Below are positions 24,274 to 37,203 of a stretch of DNA of 64,000 nucleotides, piece by piece. The position numbers and the translations under genes are program-made. Numbering within the stretch: the stretch's first letter is position 1; every line of letters starts with the position of its first letter. Under the pieces are notes generated by a model. That model did no database searches. It was not told where the DNA came from and saw only the letters and a program-made list of their open reading frames with translations. Origin of the DNA: Athripsodes cinereus (taxonomy: Eukaryota > Arthropoda > Insecta > Trichoptera > Leptoceridae). The stretch covers positions 22,395,542 through 22,459,541 of the forward strand of contig OX388305.1 in assembly GCA_947579605.1 (NCBI GenBank), read 5' to 3'.

Positions 24274-27200
24274 TACTCTCAAGTAGGATGGACAGAAAGA
24301 AAGAAACGTCACGGCAACTATACAGAAATGCGGCGGTGTTATAGGTGCTTAAAGAGACTTTTGATGGCCGTATCGCCGGAATAGCCTGTAGTCGAAGATA
24401 TCATATTGCGGAAAATTTGCCTTTGCCTGTATGTAGCAAAACAATTTAACAACACCATTATATCTATCGAAGAACAAGGTGCTTTGATAAATTGCGTAAA
24501 GAACTGAAAAGTGGCAATGATCATACAATATTTAAAAATAAACTGCGTTCATTAAGAAAAAAGAGTGAATTTGTGCTGTAAAAAGGTGGTTTTTAAATAG
24601 AATTTGGTAATAGTTAAAGGTAGAATTAATTATTTGTTTATATTTTGTAGATTTTTTTTCATATGTATAACTAGAAATATACCTACCTATGTATGTTTAT
24701 TCTATCCCATTCTCACAGAGTGCATAAAAATGTGCACTCTGTGATCACACAAGGTTTTAATGGTTCATATAAACGTTTAAGAATTTAATTGAAAACAGTA
24801 AAAATCAAAGTATACAACACGTCAATGAACAAACATATTATTTTATAAGTACATAGAGATGAAAAAAGGTTGGAAACTCAATTAAAAATTCTTTCAATCA
24901 ATTACTTCTACATTCAAATATTAATTAAGACATCGCTTCGGACCCACAGAGTGTAAAAAGTGCCTGAAACACAGCGTTATATTTCTACATTACAAAATAA
25001 TTATACCTCCATACAAGGTGGGCCCTGTAAATATTGTATTTTATTGGAATGATATAAAAATGTTTATACTTATTGGTGCCGTAACATAAATAATAATATA
25101 GCCTCGGTATTTTGTACATAAACAGTAAATATACAATAATATTGTTGACAAACATAATTCGGCATGTAATTAATTTGTATAGTAATTCAATTCTGAGTAA
25201 ACATATTATGTATTACAAAAGAATATAAGTTATAAAATCATTACAGAAAAATTACATGTACAAAGTACATATTAAATATTTTATTAAAATTTTATGTTTT
25301 AATCAAGTGCCTTAATAAACGATGCCTTATGTCGGTGATTGTTGATGTTAAAATAAAACGAAATATTTTAATATGCATATTTAATAATCATTTTTTATAA
25401 TTTATATCCATATGTAATCGCTGGTAAAGAATCTTTTCTGATAATTTTCCAGTATCCTGTAAGGCAGACATTCTAAAACATAACGTTTAAGACATTTAAC
25501 ATCTTAAGTTCAACGATCAGGTTTGCAACTATATGTACCTACTATAATATATTACATACCTAACTTGTTTGTACTATATTACATAGACCTGTAGGTACAC
25601 ACATTGATAAAAAATAAATTATTATCAATTTTGATGGAACGAACAAATAAAATTTTGTTATATCTAGAATTCTAGAACGTTGAATCATAGAAAGTAACAT
25701 TTAAATAAAACGTTTTAAAATACATTTAAATAAAACGTTTTAAAATATGTACTCGTAAAGAGCATAGAAATGCAGATATAAGGTATGTATGCTTCAAATG
25801 CAGATGAAGGTAAATATATGTATACAATCATATTACCTGCATAGTCACTTGTACAATTCCCTTTCATATCAGAGAACGCTTTGGTGATACGCACTATTTA
25901 TAAATGACTGAAATAATAATATGGTAAAATGAAGTTTATTATTATTATTGTTATCATTACGCAGTCGTAATAGTTGTAAATAATAAATATCAAAGCAAAC
26001 TCTCCGTGTCCCATTAGCATACCGAGCACCATTATGATTAATTATATTTATTTCATCTCAAGGAATGTGCTACCAATTACGCGACATAAAATATTTAATT
26101 ATAGAAATCTAGACATTATTAATAAAAATTCACTAGACAATTTATCTAGCGCCGTTTTGCGATATGAACCACCGCAAGGAAACATTTAGATTTTTTTTTT
26201 ATTGTTACCCAATTTAATTTTAAATAAAATGAATATTTTTTATCACCATTCTTATAATATTTCGAATGCACTTGTCTATTGCAATGTTTAAATATTTTAA
26301 AATATTATTTTACAATACACTTAAATACTAAAAACATTATTGGTAATCAAGACCATCTCGGAAGGAATAATATTTAGAAGGGACGTACATCCAGTAAATG
26401 TCATTTTTTTCTAGTTCCGCCAATTTAGTAGATACTATATGAAATTCAGTCGCATCTAAAATATTCAATTTATTTATTTATTACATTTTTACAAGGATAC
26501 AAACAGTCATATATAGGTAATACTAACAAAATTGCATAAAGCCATAAGTGGACTGGTAAAGTTCTATATCATTTCCAATATTATGTAATACAAAATAATG
26601 AATGCAACAACAATGCCAGACATGTGGATTCAAATATAATTTCTGTGGTACAGACATAGTATATCATGTACCTAACATATTTTCAGTCCGCTGACTACTC
26701 CATTTTGATATCCTATTTTGATATTTGTGCGTCCTGGAAAGTTTGTTGGTAAATTTATAACAACAAAACCGTGTTTTTTTTCAACAGGACCCACTGTAGA
26801 ATACTAATGATAGCTATGCACACATTGGCATTCGGCCAAAGACATATTCGGAGTTTGAAATCAGCAAAAGTTTGTATGCAAGTAAATCGCCAAAGTCACA
26901 TTCGGTGGCAACAGTGTACTACCTAAAGTGTATGGATTATATTATGGATATAATCAAAGTTCAAAATCAAATGCGTTTGAATGTATAATATTATATTTCC
27001 CAAGGTTGTATTTAGAGTTTAAATCAAATGTGCTTAAAAAAACAACATCCACGTAGGTGTAATTCAAATGAAAAATATTGTAAAGTAGATAATATCAAAT
27101 ACAACAATTATGGCTACATATAACTTAGTATAATAATAATATAGAGTAAGGTGTATGGAGTGAATGAGTTTTGTTTATTTGGCGATTAAGATGATTTATA

Positions 27201-27554
27201 TTATCTTGTGAGATAACTCTTAACTACTGTCATATTAGCTACCTGTTGTGTCTTGTCTAATCAAGTTATATATCTGTGTACAAACATGGTATTCAAAACA
27301 TTCTACAAATCATAGAAAATAGAAAAATATAGAGATGACTAAAGTCCTAAAATATAATATGTTATGACAGGTAGTAACTTTACATTCGAACAGTGATGAA
27401 GTTAGTTGCAAATACGTAATATATTGTTCAGTCAGGTTACTAGATTTGTTAGTACTAGGTACTATCAGTTGTATGCGAAATCAATTGTTGATCAGCAAAT
27501 TAATGGATTAAGGACAAACATTAATATAGAGAAGTTATTGAAATAAGACAATAT
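24274..27554. other. No recognisable gene
   Basis: AT-rich intron. A small tandem duplication (AAATAAAACGTTTTAAAAT, twice, 25703-25747) and a TTTATTTATTTATTA run near 26468 are the only structures noticed. Confidence 0.4.
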
Positions 27555-28251
27555 GGCCAATTCTGAATCATAAAATAGTTTAGTTGCACTAACTAAGTCA
27601 ACTAAGTGTGAGGAGATAGTTGAGTCATGATAATTAGTTCTAATTCGTATTCACAGTTTTCCGTACTAATTTAGTTCATTAGTTCATTTTGACACCTTAG
27701 TACAACTATAAATTTCGAGAATCTATGGATTTCGTATTCAGAATGAAATTTTAGTTGACAGCCGACGACTAAAATAAGTTGAATTTGGCAGAATTTTATT
27801 CGCGACTTTTAATGTGCGAATATTATTAGTTGCTATCATTTTACCGCAGAGTATTGCTATATTTTGGAAGTGTTAAGTCATTTTTTTTCAATTAAAAGTA
27901 AAAATTTATATTTTTAGGGCCCTCGCAACTATTAGCATGTATAAATTGTAAAATTACACCACCACCGACGCAAATACGAACGCCAAAATATATCGGCAAA
28001 TCTGACATTTCACAATTTTCATGCGCGACAACTATTAAATTGTTGCCAGAAGTGTAAATCGGAACGTGAAAAACATTTTGTATTGCGGCATCACTGAATA
28101 ATATTAGTTTGTCCCATAGATTTTACCGTTTGCACTTGGTGGTTCTCGAGTTTATAGTTGTTTATAGTTCATAACTAATGCTGAATACTACATAATAACT
28201 AATATTAATCAACTTTTTAGTTAGTTAGTTCATTAAGATTCAGAATTGGCC
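27555..28251. mobile_element. MITE with GGCCAATTCTGAATC inverted ends (about 700 bp)
   Basis: The left end reads GGCCAATTCTGAATCATAA (27555 on) and the right end is its inverted copy with one change (ending at 28251). Inside both ends lie repeated TTAGTT / AGTTCATT words, and the interior has no open frame. A typical non-autonomous DNA transposon; the superfamily is not settled because I could not define the target duplication (flanks AATAT and CTAAT). Confidence 0.75.
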
Positions 28252-28324
28252 CTAATAAAGAAGCTCGTATCCAGTTTTATCTAAGTGGAATAAAAATAAA
28301 GTTTCTTATACTCTGAACTTCATA

Positions 28325-28505
28325 GGCAATGGGTACAAACATGTCATGGGTACAAGCATTTTCCACGAGTAGGGTAGCAAGCAAACTAACTGCTCGCAAA
28401 TGTCTCAAACATGATGTTCTACAAATTCCAGACTTTTACAGGACACTCGATGACTTACATAAAAGAGTAGGAAAATTATTTTTTGCCGGGAACTCCACGA
28501 ATTAG
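28325..28505 (-). mobile_element. SINE-A copy, middle and 5' part
   Basis: Contains AGTAGGGTAGCAAGCA, CTTTTACAGGACACTCGATGAC and GAGTAGGAAAA..TTTTTTGCCGGG in the same order as in the complete copies at 32030 and 57530. Confidence 0.55.
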
Positions 28506-30980
28506 GCAATGAATACCTAAGTTATAAAATAAATAATGAATAATTTCAAGTTGATCGCAACTGAGATGTTATATTTCTATTAGATACACAAATATTGATT
28601 GTATCACTGTTAAAACAAATTATTTTGATACATATTGTTGTTGTCCGTAAAATGGTGATCAAGATAAGATTTCATGTTTTGGTAAGAGACAAGTTTGTAA
28701 TATATATTATTATTATAATGATGAATCATACAAAAGTACATTCATATTCATATGCCTACCTACCTACATGGGCACAGCTATTATCAGAGAACAATCAATT
28801 TATCATATTTATAAGAAATTATGTCTTTTTCTTTTTTCTTTAAATAAGAACACGTCAATTTTTTAAAAAAAACGCATTTAATTGATGACATTTGTAATAT
28901 AGATTAGTACCGCAGTACTAATTTACTCAGAGAATATAATTATATTTTTAAGTTAATAACAAGACAAGAAACGTTTGCCGTTTCACTCCATAATATTTAG
29001 ATGGTAATGGTCTCTTTCACTCCAATACAGAGGTATTTTACATCCTAAACACCTGATAAAGTCATAAAAAGAACCTTTATAAAAAAAACTAACACTAGTT
29101 TTACACTGATTGATTTGAAAATGTTTTGACCGACAGATTTGATTGCCAATTTGGCTGTATTACCAATTTTTCCTTCGAATTTCTAGTCTATACTATATAC
29201 ATCTTTGAATGTAAATAAGTATTTTCTTGGACATCACAACCAGTATCTTCACTCTGCAAAACTGTATATTTTACTCATGTCGCCTATAATTACATATGAC
29301 TTGTATTTCTTGAGGGTCTTGAGGGTCTTGGTGTTACATGTATATGTGTTTAGTGCATTGTATATGTGTATCGCCGTGTTAGTACCCATAATACAAGATT
29401 CATATCTTAGTTTGGGACTAGCTCGGTCTGTGTGAATTGTCTACACGCGTTATGTTATGTTATGTATAAATACTTAATTATAAATCAAATAAATACACAA
29501 TGGACTTGTGATAACCTCGTTTGTAAAAAATGGTTTCGATGAAATATCCATTTCACAGTGTCATTCTTTTTCTCTAATTAATATGAGATGAAAAGGAAGG
29601 TTACAAAATCTCACGAATCGATGAAAACCCCGTATATCGTAAAGTTTCCAAATAAAGACTTGGGCTAAAGAAGAAGGCGCGTGAAAATTGGATGAAATAT
29701 TAACTACCTATATCTATACTAAAGTAAGACATTGACTATGACATTAATACAAGCATGTTACGTAAGAACGTAAAGGTGTTAATAAGTTGACAGTTACAGG
29801 TAATACTGCCTAGTTGTTGTTATTAGACCTAACTACGGGTTGGAAATACGCAGGTTACTAATTATTCACCTTTAATTAGCATAGATGTGTTATGAATTTT
29901 CACACAATGCTGTTAAACTGTCAATTCAAATGTAATTAAACCTAAATCTAAAGAAAAAGAAGACAAGTCTTGAGAATAGTTTTATTCCATAGCATTGACG
30001 ATACTTACTTTCTTATTGAATGTAAGAAAATAAAACAAAATATTAACTGATTCCTCTAGTGACTTGATTAAATTTCATTTTTGCAAATTAATTAAGTCAC
30101 CAGTTGAATAACTAAATAGTTTGTTTCATTTTAATATTTTCTTTTATTGAATTTTCACCAAAAACTGTCAGTCGATTAATTAAACTATGTATTATGTATG
30201 CACGAACTAATATTGTCAAATCAATTGAGTGGTGTACCTACCTCAGGGCATTTTTATGAGTCACAGGCTTAATGTAAGAGATGTCTGTCTATAGGCCGCA
30301 AAAAATTCGACTCAAATATTACAGACAAAATTACGATTCTCTACATAATAGAATGTAATTGTTTCAAAATAATAACTAAATTAGAAGATGAACATTATTA
30401 TGCCAAAATTCCCGATGAATAACTATGGAAGGCGCAATAACTAAAGAAAACCAAAACTACAAATCAAACTAAAAATCTGTGAAATAGATGACTTCATTAT
30501 GTAAATAGACAAAGAGCAATCGTAGATAATTAGGCAAAATAATTGTTCATTGTAAACAAATAAACAAAAATTAATATAATAATAAGCTATAACTGTTTCC
30601 TTGGAAGTAACTCAACTCTGTCTAATAATACCTTTATACAAACCTGACACACACGCCTAATATTATCAAGTATCTATTCCATCATCAACATTGTATGAAG
30701 CTATTAAGAAGGAAGGAATGTTCTGGAATTTGGCAAGTAACACACTAAGATAACCTAACCTTGAACTTACAGACAGTACACAATAGGTGTATTAATCTTA
30801 GTACTCAGTATTTTGAGTTCGCTATCAAATGTCTTTGAATGTGTTTTGGCCATGTCAAAGACCGAAATCTTTAAAAAACATACGTAACTATTGACTGTCG
30901 ATCTCAAACAATATTATAGTAAAGTGTATTCCCGATAGAAATGAAATATGGAAAAAAATATATTTCGATTTAAGTATAAA
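28506..30980. other. No recognisable feature
   Basis: AT-rich intron. Open frames at 28595-28843 and 29205-29435 look like chance: no codon bias, no homology that I recognise and no splice framing. Confidence 0.4.
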
Positions 30981-31175
30981 TTTTTTTTTTTTTTTTTTAA
31001 AGATATAGGTATCTGGGTTTGTTATAAACCCAAATACAACCTTATACACCTTTCACACTAAGCTAAAAGCTTGTGCCGTGAAAGGGGAGTTTGCCGGCAC
31101 CTGGGATCGAACCACGGACCCCTTGTTCTGAAGGCCGAGACTCTACCTCCAGGCTACCGACGAACTCGAACTCGA
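30981..31175 (-). mobile_element. tRNA-derived SINE (family C), near complete
   Basis: On the minus strand: a tRNA-like head with TAGCCTGGAGGTAGAG (A-box region) and GTGGTTCGATCCC (excellent B box), a body with CCCTTTCACGGCACAAGC and GGTTGTATTTGGGTTT, and a poly-A tail (the T run at 30981-30998). Other copies are at 15527-15640, 48780-48905 and 55580-55755. The open frame through it is not a gene. Confidence 0.8.
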
Positions 31176-32029
31176 AATATTTGAACATTGACAATTTTAA
31201 GGAAAAGAAGACATATTTGACATTGTAAAAAATTGTGTTTTTGTTTATGGTGATATACAGTTTATTTTCTATGTGTACATATGTTATTCTATTCGATTTT
31301 TTGTGAAAACCTATTTTTTTATAAATATTAGTATTTTTCATTTATTTAAAGGTTCAGAGATAAGACAGAGTTTTGATTCAAGGGCTGTTTGGACATCGGA
31401 AGTAAATGAGCAAATAATATTATTGATATATAATATTCAAACTCTGGACTTTATTTATGTGTATATATATTTCACTTATATTTAGTATATTACACAATTT
31501 GTTAGTCATATGTTTCAATGAATATATAATATTAATTTTTTTAATTCAAATAAATACTTTTATAAAAAAATATACTTACAAACCATGTTTCGGACATTGT
31601 TCGTATTACAAAAGCGAATTTTGGGCTTAATTCCAACAAATCATACAAATATCAGTGAGACATGTGCGTATTTTTTAAGATACAAGTACATAAGTACTTA
31701 TAATACCTTTGTACAGATTATTTACGTCTGCCTATTACATATTATTTGTATGTTTGAATAGGTAATATTACGTGCGGTTAAGTATCATACTTTGTCATAC
31801 AATATTATGACCAGGACACACCGTACGCCACCTCGGACTGTGACTCCATATACACGATTTTTTTTAAATCTATCATTTTATTTCATTCGATTAGGTATCG
31901 TGGTTAAGTGTTTCATGATCAAATTAATTTATGGGAGAGCTATAAAAAAATTACGAATTCGTTAAATTTTTGTGTCATCTTTCTCCATGATGTTGCTGTT
32001 TAATTAATTTTAATAGATTTTTTTAACAT
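31176..32029. other. No recognisable feature
   Basis: AT-rich intron; nothing supported. Confidence 0.4.
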
Positions 32030-32290
32030 CTACTATACCATCACGGCATATCCCACAAGTGGGGTAGCCAGCAGACCAGCTGCATTTAAGAAACATGCAA
32101 GCTGTCCTCTCCGTGCCAATATAAAATCAACACAGGATGCGTGGCAAACCTCATCGCACAATTTATGGAGTAAAATGTATTATATTTTTTTCGAACACCT
32201 GCTTTTTGAGGTCACTCGAAAACTTACGGAGAAGAGTGGGAGACCAATTCTTTACTGGGTGCTTGGTTTTCTCTTGGGAGAGCAGCAGCT
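32030..32290 (-). mobile_element. SINE-A, near full length
   Basis: One of two essentially complete copies (other: 57530-57790). On the minus strand it begins near AGCACCCAGTAAAGAATTGG, carries GAGTGACCTC and GGAGAGGACAGC, and ends GGTCTGCTGGCTACCCCAC, TTGTGGGATATGCCGTGATGG, TATAGTAG. The last 45 bases or so resemble the end of LINE-B at 21500-21575. No tRNA promoter boxes seen, so the 5' origin is unknown. Confidence 0.7.
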
Positions 32291-33132
32291 AAACACAGAA
32301 ATTTAAAGTGCCTCATGATTTCCTGCTGTGGAGTCTTCATGATTTAATAATTTGATCTACAGGCGTAATTTCTACCGTAAGTTTATAATATTCTACATAG
32401 ATACATATTACCATAAGATATTTATCATCAACAGATTTAAAACATTTTCACATGTATGCTGAATCGTCAATGTCAAAGCACCTGATTATAAAATCGTTCA
32501 TAATAAGGCAATATCATACATTTTTATAAAATAAGATGTTGTTACAGAAATCACGTAAGTTGGTGGGAACTCAAGTGTGATAGGTACCTACATATCAATT
32601 CAAGATATCATTTGGTATGAGTGCACACTCTATTATACATACTTGGTAAATTTATTAAAATAAAATGATTATATAGGAAAATACAATAGGTAGCAATGTG
32701 GCGATATTTAGCAGGATTCAGTTTCTAATTTAAAGTTTAACATATTTTTAGCAGGATGTGGGCGTGGCAAATCATGTATTTACTATTCATGGAATGATTT
32801 CAGTTTGTGAGTATGACATACTTTTAGTATTAAATTTGACAAATACAAAATTGGTCTCACACTTTTTTTGTACGTTCATAGTGTCCTGTAAAAGTTTTCG
32901 TAAAACATCACATGTAAAATAATTAATATTATTTACAATTAGTTAGCGATGAAGTTTGCGACTCATCCTGATTATCAAAATGTTTTATTGGAAAGGATAA
33001 GACAATTTGCATTTTTAGTACATATAGTTACCCCACTTTTAAATAGACATACTAAAAATAAATATGTGAAATACTATAATATTTTCAAGATTTATTTGGA
33101 ATTGTCCAAAATATTGATTCATTTCGTCATTG
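32291..33132. other. No recognisable feature
   Basis: AT-rich intron. A frame at 32949-33251 runs into the 62-bp array and looks like chance. Confidence 0.4.
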
Positions 33133-33459
33133 TATTTATTTATTTATTTCATTCTTTTTGCACATTATCAAATGATTTCTTCCATCTAACTACGTATTTA
33201 TTTATTTATTTCATTCTTTTTGCACATTATCAAGTGATTTCTTCCATCTAACTACGTATTTATTTATTTATTTCATTCTTTTTGCACATTATCAAGTGAT
33301 TTCTTCCATCTAACTACGTATTTATTTATTTATTTCATTCTTTTTGCACATTATCAAGTGATTTCTTCCATCTAACTACGTATTTATTTATTTATTTCAT
33401 TCTTTTTGCACATTATCAAGTGATTTCTTCCATCTAACTACGTATTTATTTATTTATCT
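33133..33459. repeat. 62-bp tandem repeat, 5.3 copies
   Basis: Units start at 33133, 33195, 33257, 33319 and 33381, then 17 more bases. Each begins TATTTATTTATTTATTTCATT and ends CCATCTAACTACG. Copies are identical except for one base in the first (CAAATGATT versus CAAGTGATT), so the array is young or recently homogenised. Confidence 0.95.
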
Positions 33460-34149
33460 AATAAACGGCTAATGCCTTTTCTTATGTATTCAAAAATTCT
33501 TCTAATTTTCTTTAAACTTACTGCATTTTTATCCAAGATAAAATACTTTCTACATTTTGTACATAACAGAAAACATAATATATTATTATCTTCTATTATT
33601 TTTATTAGGATAAACGGATAAAGCATAAAAATATTGTTAATTAAATTTTTTATAAACTAATTTTAGCAGGTGTTTTCAGTTAGAGCAGGTTCTTGTATGT
33701 GGTCACGGTGACTGGTAGCTATGTCAAGTATCAAAAGGATTATAGGTAAGTGAGTAAGTAATAAAAATAACAGTTTTATTTTGACACATACAGATCCTTC
33801 ATACGATAATGTATCATACACAGTGGGTATAGATATACATGATATTATGTTACTTTGGGAATATTTCTCTTCGAATGCACGAGTAGTTTTTTGTTCGGAA
33901 TATTTGCAAATTACCAAAATAATTTTAGTAACATATTTTACTAAAAAGAATATTTCTTTTTTCACATCGCTTCCAACATTTTCATAAGTAGGTATATAAT
34001 TCTAGCATAGCTATTTTAAAGCATGAATAACTGAGAATCCATGCAAAGTTACTCTTGACATGATCCGAATTAAACGGACGGGATGTGTTCTTGCCCTATA
34101 TTCCTGAGAGGAGTATTAAAGGGCGAAGAGAGAAATATATTTATTATTG
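33460..34149. other. No recognisable feature
   Basis: AT-rich intron. Two overlapping frames on opposite strands (33663-33965 and 33781-33987) have no features of a gene. Confidence 0.4.
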
Positions 34150-34205
34150 TGATAGTCTGCTGTCTACCCCACTTGTAGGGTTCGCCGTGATGGTAAAGAA
34201 GTAGT
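34150..34205 (+). mobile_element. SINE-A 3' tail fragment
   Basis: Reads CTGCTGTCTACCCCACTTGT, then GTTCGCCGTGATGGTAAAGAAGTAGTAG, the 3' end of SINE-A in plus orientation. Confidence 0.55.
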
Positions 34206-34467
34206 AGTGGTTGAGGATGACCTACATATTTATTATAATCTAATCTTATTACCCTTCAACACTCCTCATTAACAGAAATCAACCTCCAGCATTCCGATCA
34301 TCTGGACACCAATTGAGTATTTTTTTTAGTAAATATCAAAGGAACGGACCAATATGTAGAAGGTTTATTCATTGTCCTAGCCGGCATCTCTCTTCCTCTT
34401 TATGCCCATCTCCCACTTTGACAACACATGATGGGTAGTAAATCTCATCGTTGCTGTAAGCCATAAA

Positions 34468-34684
34468 ATGTCTGAAAGAGGAGGTGCTAGAAAGTGCGTT
34501 CGTCCGAGAAATAAGTAGCTTGATCACGTAGATCAAATTCTGAAGTACGATCGCGGGTTCAGTAAGAAATATCAACGTGAAAGTGCATGAATGTGGAAGA
34601 TGAGAAATGAGTACCTATGTAAAGATAGGCTCATAATGTCGTTCCGTTCCTCTGCCTACTCCGCTTAGAATACGGCGTGAGAAA
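34468..34684 (+). pseudogene. LINE-B C-terminal relic, degraded
   Basis: Nucleotide match along its length to 21330-21550: GTCTGAAAGAGG, CGTCCGAGAA, GCTTGATCACGTAGATCAAAT, a CATGAATGTGGA block, TGTAAAGATAGGCTC and GCCTAC..CGC..ATACGGCGTGAG. Frame broken repeatedly. Not a host gene. Confidence 0.7.
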
Positions 34685-36149
34685 AAAACAGCAGTATGTA
34701 TAGTTAATCCTAATTATTGAGTAAATTTTCATTATAGATATTTTTTGCAGTCTGACTGCTTTCTGTATAAATAAATCTATTTATATACAAATCACTCGAA
34801 TCGGATGGATTGCTGTAACCAATTAATAAAAAAATTATTAATAAAAAAATCTATTTATAAACGTGGCGGCTGAAATCCCATCATTATACAACCAGATAAG
34901 TTTCTATATTATCAGTCATAATAACACAAAATCTTAACCGTGAATTGCAGGGAAAAACTAACCTATCCGGATATACAGAATATCAAAGGATTGGACTCAA
35001 AATGCGGGTTCAAAATACCAGCATTGTGGCTGAAAAATCTGTATTATAAAACTTTCTTACAATATTACAAGTATTTATTATGATAGATAAATGTAGGTAT
35101 AGTATTTGTTTGTATTTTATTATTTGCATTTGTGCGGTTGTGTGTAGTTACAAACCTACATAAGTTGTATTTGTAGCGCTGTAGATCATTCGTGATATAA
35201 TATCTTAAGATAATTTATTGCAGTTGATGTTGGCAGGAGATAGAGAGCTAAAGACTATGTACTTTATAATATTATAATATATTATTATGTTTTATAGACC
35301 ATTACTAATGCTGGTGAAGATGATGATACACAACTTTGCACAAATCCTCGGGCACAATACGAGAATAGTAATAATATCGCTACAGTATGAACCTATATAC
35401 AAAATTATATTATGTACCTTATATTATTATTATTATTAATAATAATGCAGCCTACATTACTTACTTGTACCATACCCAGTAGATGACAGTGGTGCAACTA
35501 TAATTTTAATGATAGGTGTATTACTGAAAATGATGGACGACTGCATTTAAATCGTGGTGACGATATTTTTTTAATGTATAACAATAATTAACAGTTATCT
35601 GTAGATCGTGAATGTTATACAATAAGTGCCTCAAATATTAATCATACAGAAAATTTAACACGTGCAAAAATGAAACAAGATCTCGCAAAATTAATCATAA
35701 TAGGTTTATTATTCTCAAATTATCGTTGCACAAAAGGTTCAGAAGAAATATTCTAAAAAGTTAATGGAAATTAACGGATTATTACGGCACTTAAACCGAT
35801 ATTTAAACTTTTTTTGTGAAATAATAAAATTAAAAATTTGTATAAATAGCCTATACTCGTATAGGTATCTCTCTACCATTACAAGTGAAGCAGCGAAAAG
35901 ACTAATTGCGTGTAATAAATATGCTTCCAGGTCGATCTCTCTGTTTCGTTAAAAGACCGATTCTAAGCATATTCTACACATTCCAGGTTCCAGGAATTTC
36001 ACGGATAAGGAAACAGTGGTAAAACTAGCTATGCTCCTCCGATAGCGAAATAGGTAGGTACGCAAATTTTAAATTCGTTATGATAATACTGTTATAAGCA
36101 AAAGAAGAATTATTGAGTACCACTTTACTTTTTGTTTTTTTTTTATGTA
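34685..36149. other. Mostly featureless intron
   Basis: AT-rich. One block (34967-35088) is preceded by GAATTGCAG and reads open as EKLTYPDIQNIKGLDSKCGF and on to a TGA, so it could be an old exon, but there is no other support. Frame 35764-35952 looks like chance. Confidence 0.35.
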
Positions 36150-36550
36150 TTTCATTCCTTCAAAGTCAACTCAATGAACAGACTAAAAGCATTTGTAATA
36201 CTGCTCTATCGCCGAATGCTCAGAATTTCTTGGACAGACATAGTTACTAATACCGAAGTCCTGAGGCGAGCTAGAGTTGACAGGGAGCTGTTGTCAACTA
36301 TCAAGCTTTGGAAGGTTTCACATCGGGGTCACGATTGCGTAGGAAAAAATACTACCTTCTCCAACTGATATTGAAGCGGAAAATTGAGGGACTCTGAGGA
36401 CCCGGAAGGACACAGATGTCCTGGCTGTGAAACACAAGGGAGTGGACCGATATTCAAGATGTGGACGAGCTGTTCCAAGCGGCACAGAACAGAGACAGGT
36501 TTGCCGAGGTGATCGCCAACGTTGGGGGACCCAACAAGGCACTTGATGAA
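36150..36550 (+). pseudogene. Non-LTR retrotransposon ORF C-terminal relic
   Basis: Reads RRMLRISWTDIVTNTEVLRR..., then after frame changes YYLLQLILKRKIEGL, a stop, GPGRTQMSWL, a stop, NTREWTDIQDVDELFQAAQNR and DRFAEVIANV. This order (RML.ISWTD..TN.EVL.R, GKIEG.R.PGR...SWL, then R.W and A..R..F) is the standard C-terminus of a common arthropod LINE class. At least one frameshift and two stops, and the 5' part is missing. Confidence 0.8.
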
Positions 36551-37203
36551 GAAAAAATATGTGTTACAGATAGAGATGCTTCATACTTGGGATGTGTCTC
36601 AAGATGAGATCTGCTACGTCAGCCGGGTCCCCCGCCCATTGACGTGGTAAGATCGGAAATGCCAACACTGGCATAGTGGTATTAAACTAGAGAGAATTAA
36701 AATATTAATAAATCGTCACCTAAACGGATAAATAGGAATCCTTGGACTCCTGCAATATCCAAGAAATAAATTTATTTCAACAAGATAGAGATGCTGTGCA
36801 TATTTACATACATGTATATGGTAGATACGCTACTGAAAAGTTGGAGCCTACCTCCCTATGACCGAAGTAAAGTAATTCTATTCCTCAAGAATTTCTATAC
36901 TTATTATTTAATCCGTAATATTGTTATAACAAAACCACCTACCTATCTCTCAATGTATGTACGAGTATATATACCTACTTATATCAATTTTGCATAGAGC
37001 GTATGTGCAAGCAAAGAACTGTATACACAATCACCTAAACTACCAACTTATTTGAGGAAATCTTAACATGTGATACTTTCTATGTTGGAATAGCAAAAAA
37101 CGTTAATAATAGTCAGAAATTCATATATTGCAAAGAACTTTTTTTATGAGAAATTAATGGTTTATGATCATCAATAATATATTTCCAGTTATATAATTAA
37201 ACC
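36551..37203. other. No recognisable gene
   Basis: Continues from the LINE relic into AT-rich sequence; part of 36551-36780 may be that LINE's 3' UTR. A block near 36727-36778 (ATAAATAGGAATCC, GGACTCCTG) partly resembles 40945-41000. Confidence 0.35.

Noticed and set aside
22714..24312. Several long open frames (up to 482 codons) on both strands with RTIPYHTVPY / VWYGMVRYGT repeats
   Set aside because: All are translations of the 10-bp tandem repeat, which has no stop in any frame; no start context, no non-repeat domain.
31063..31341. Minus-strand frame with RPSEQGVRGSIPG
   Set aside because: It is the translated tRNA-like head of a SINE (B box GGTTCGATCCC reads as part of this peptide).
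36318..36542. Minus-strand frame beginning MPCWVPQRW
   Set aside because: Antisense shadow of the LINE C-terminal relic at 36150-36550.
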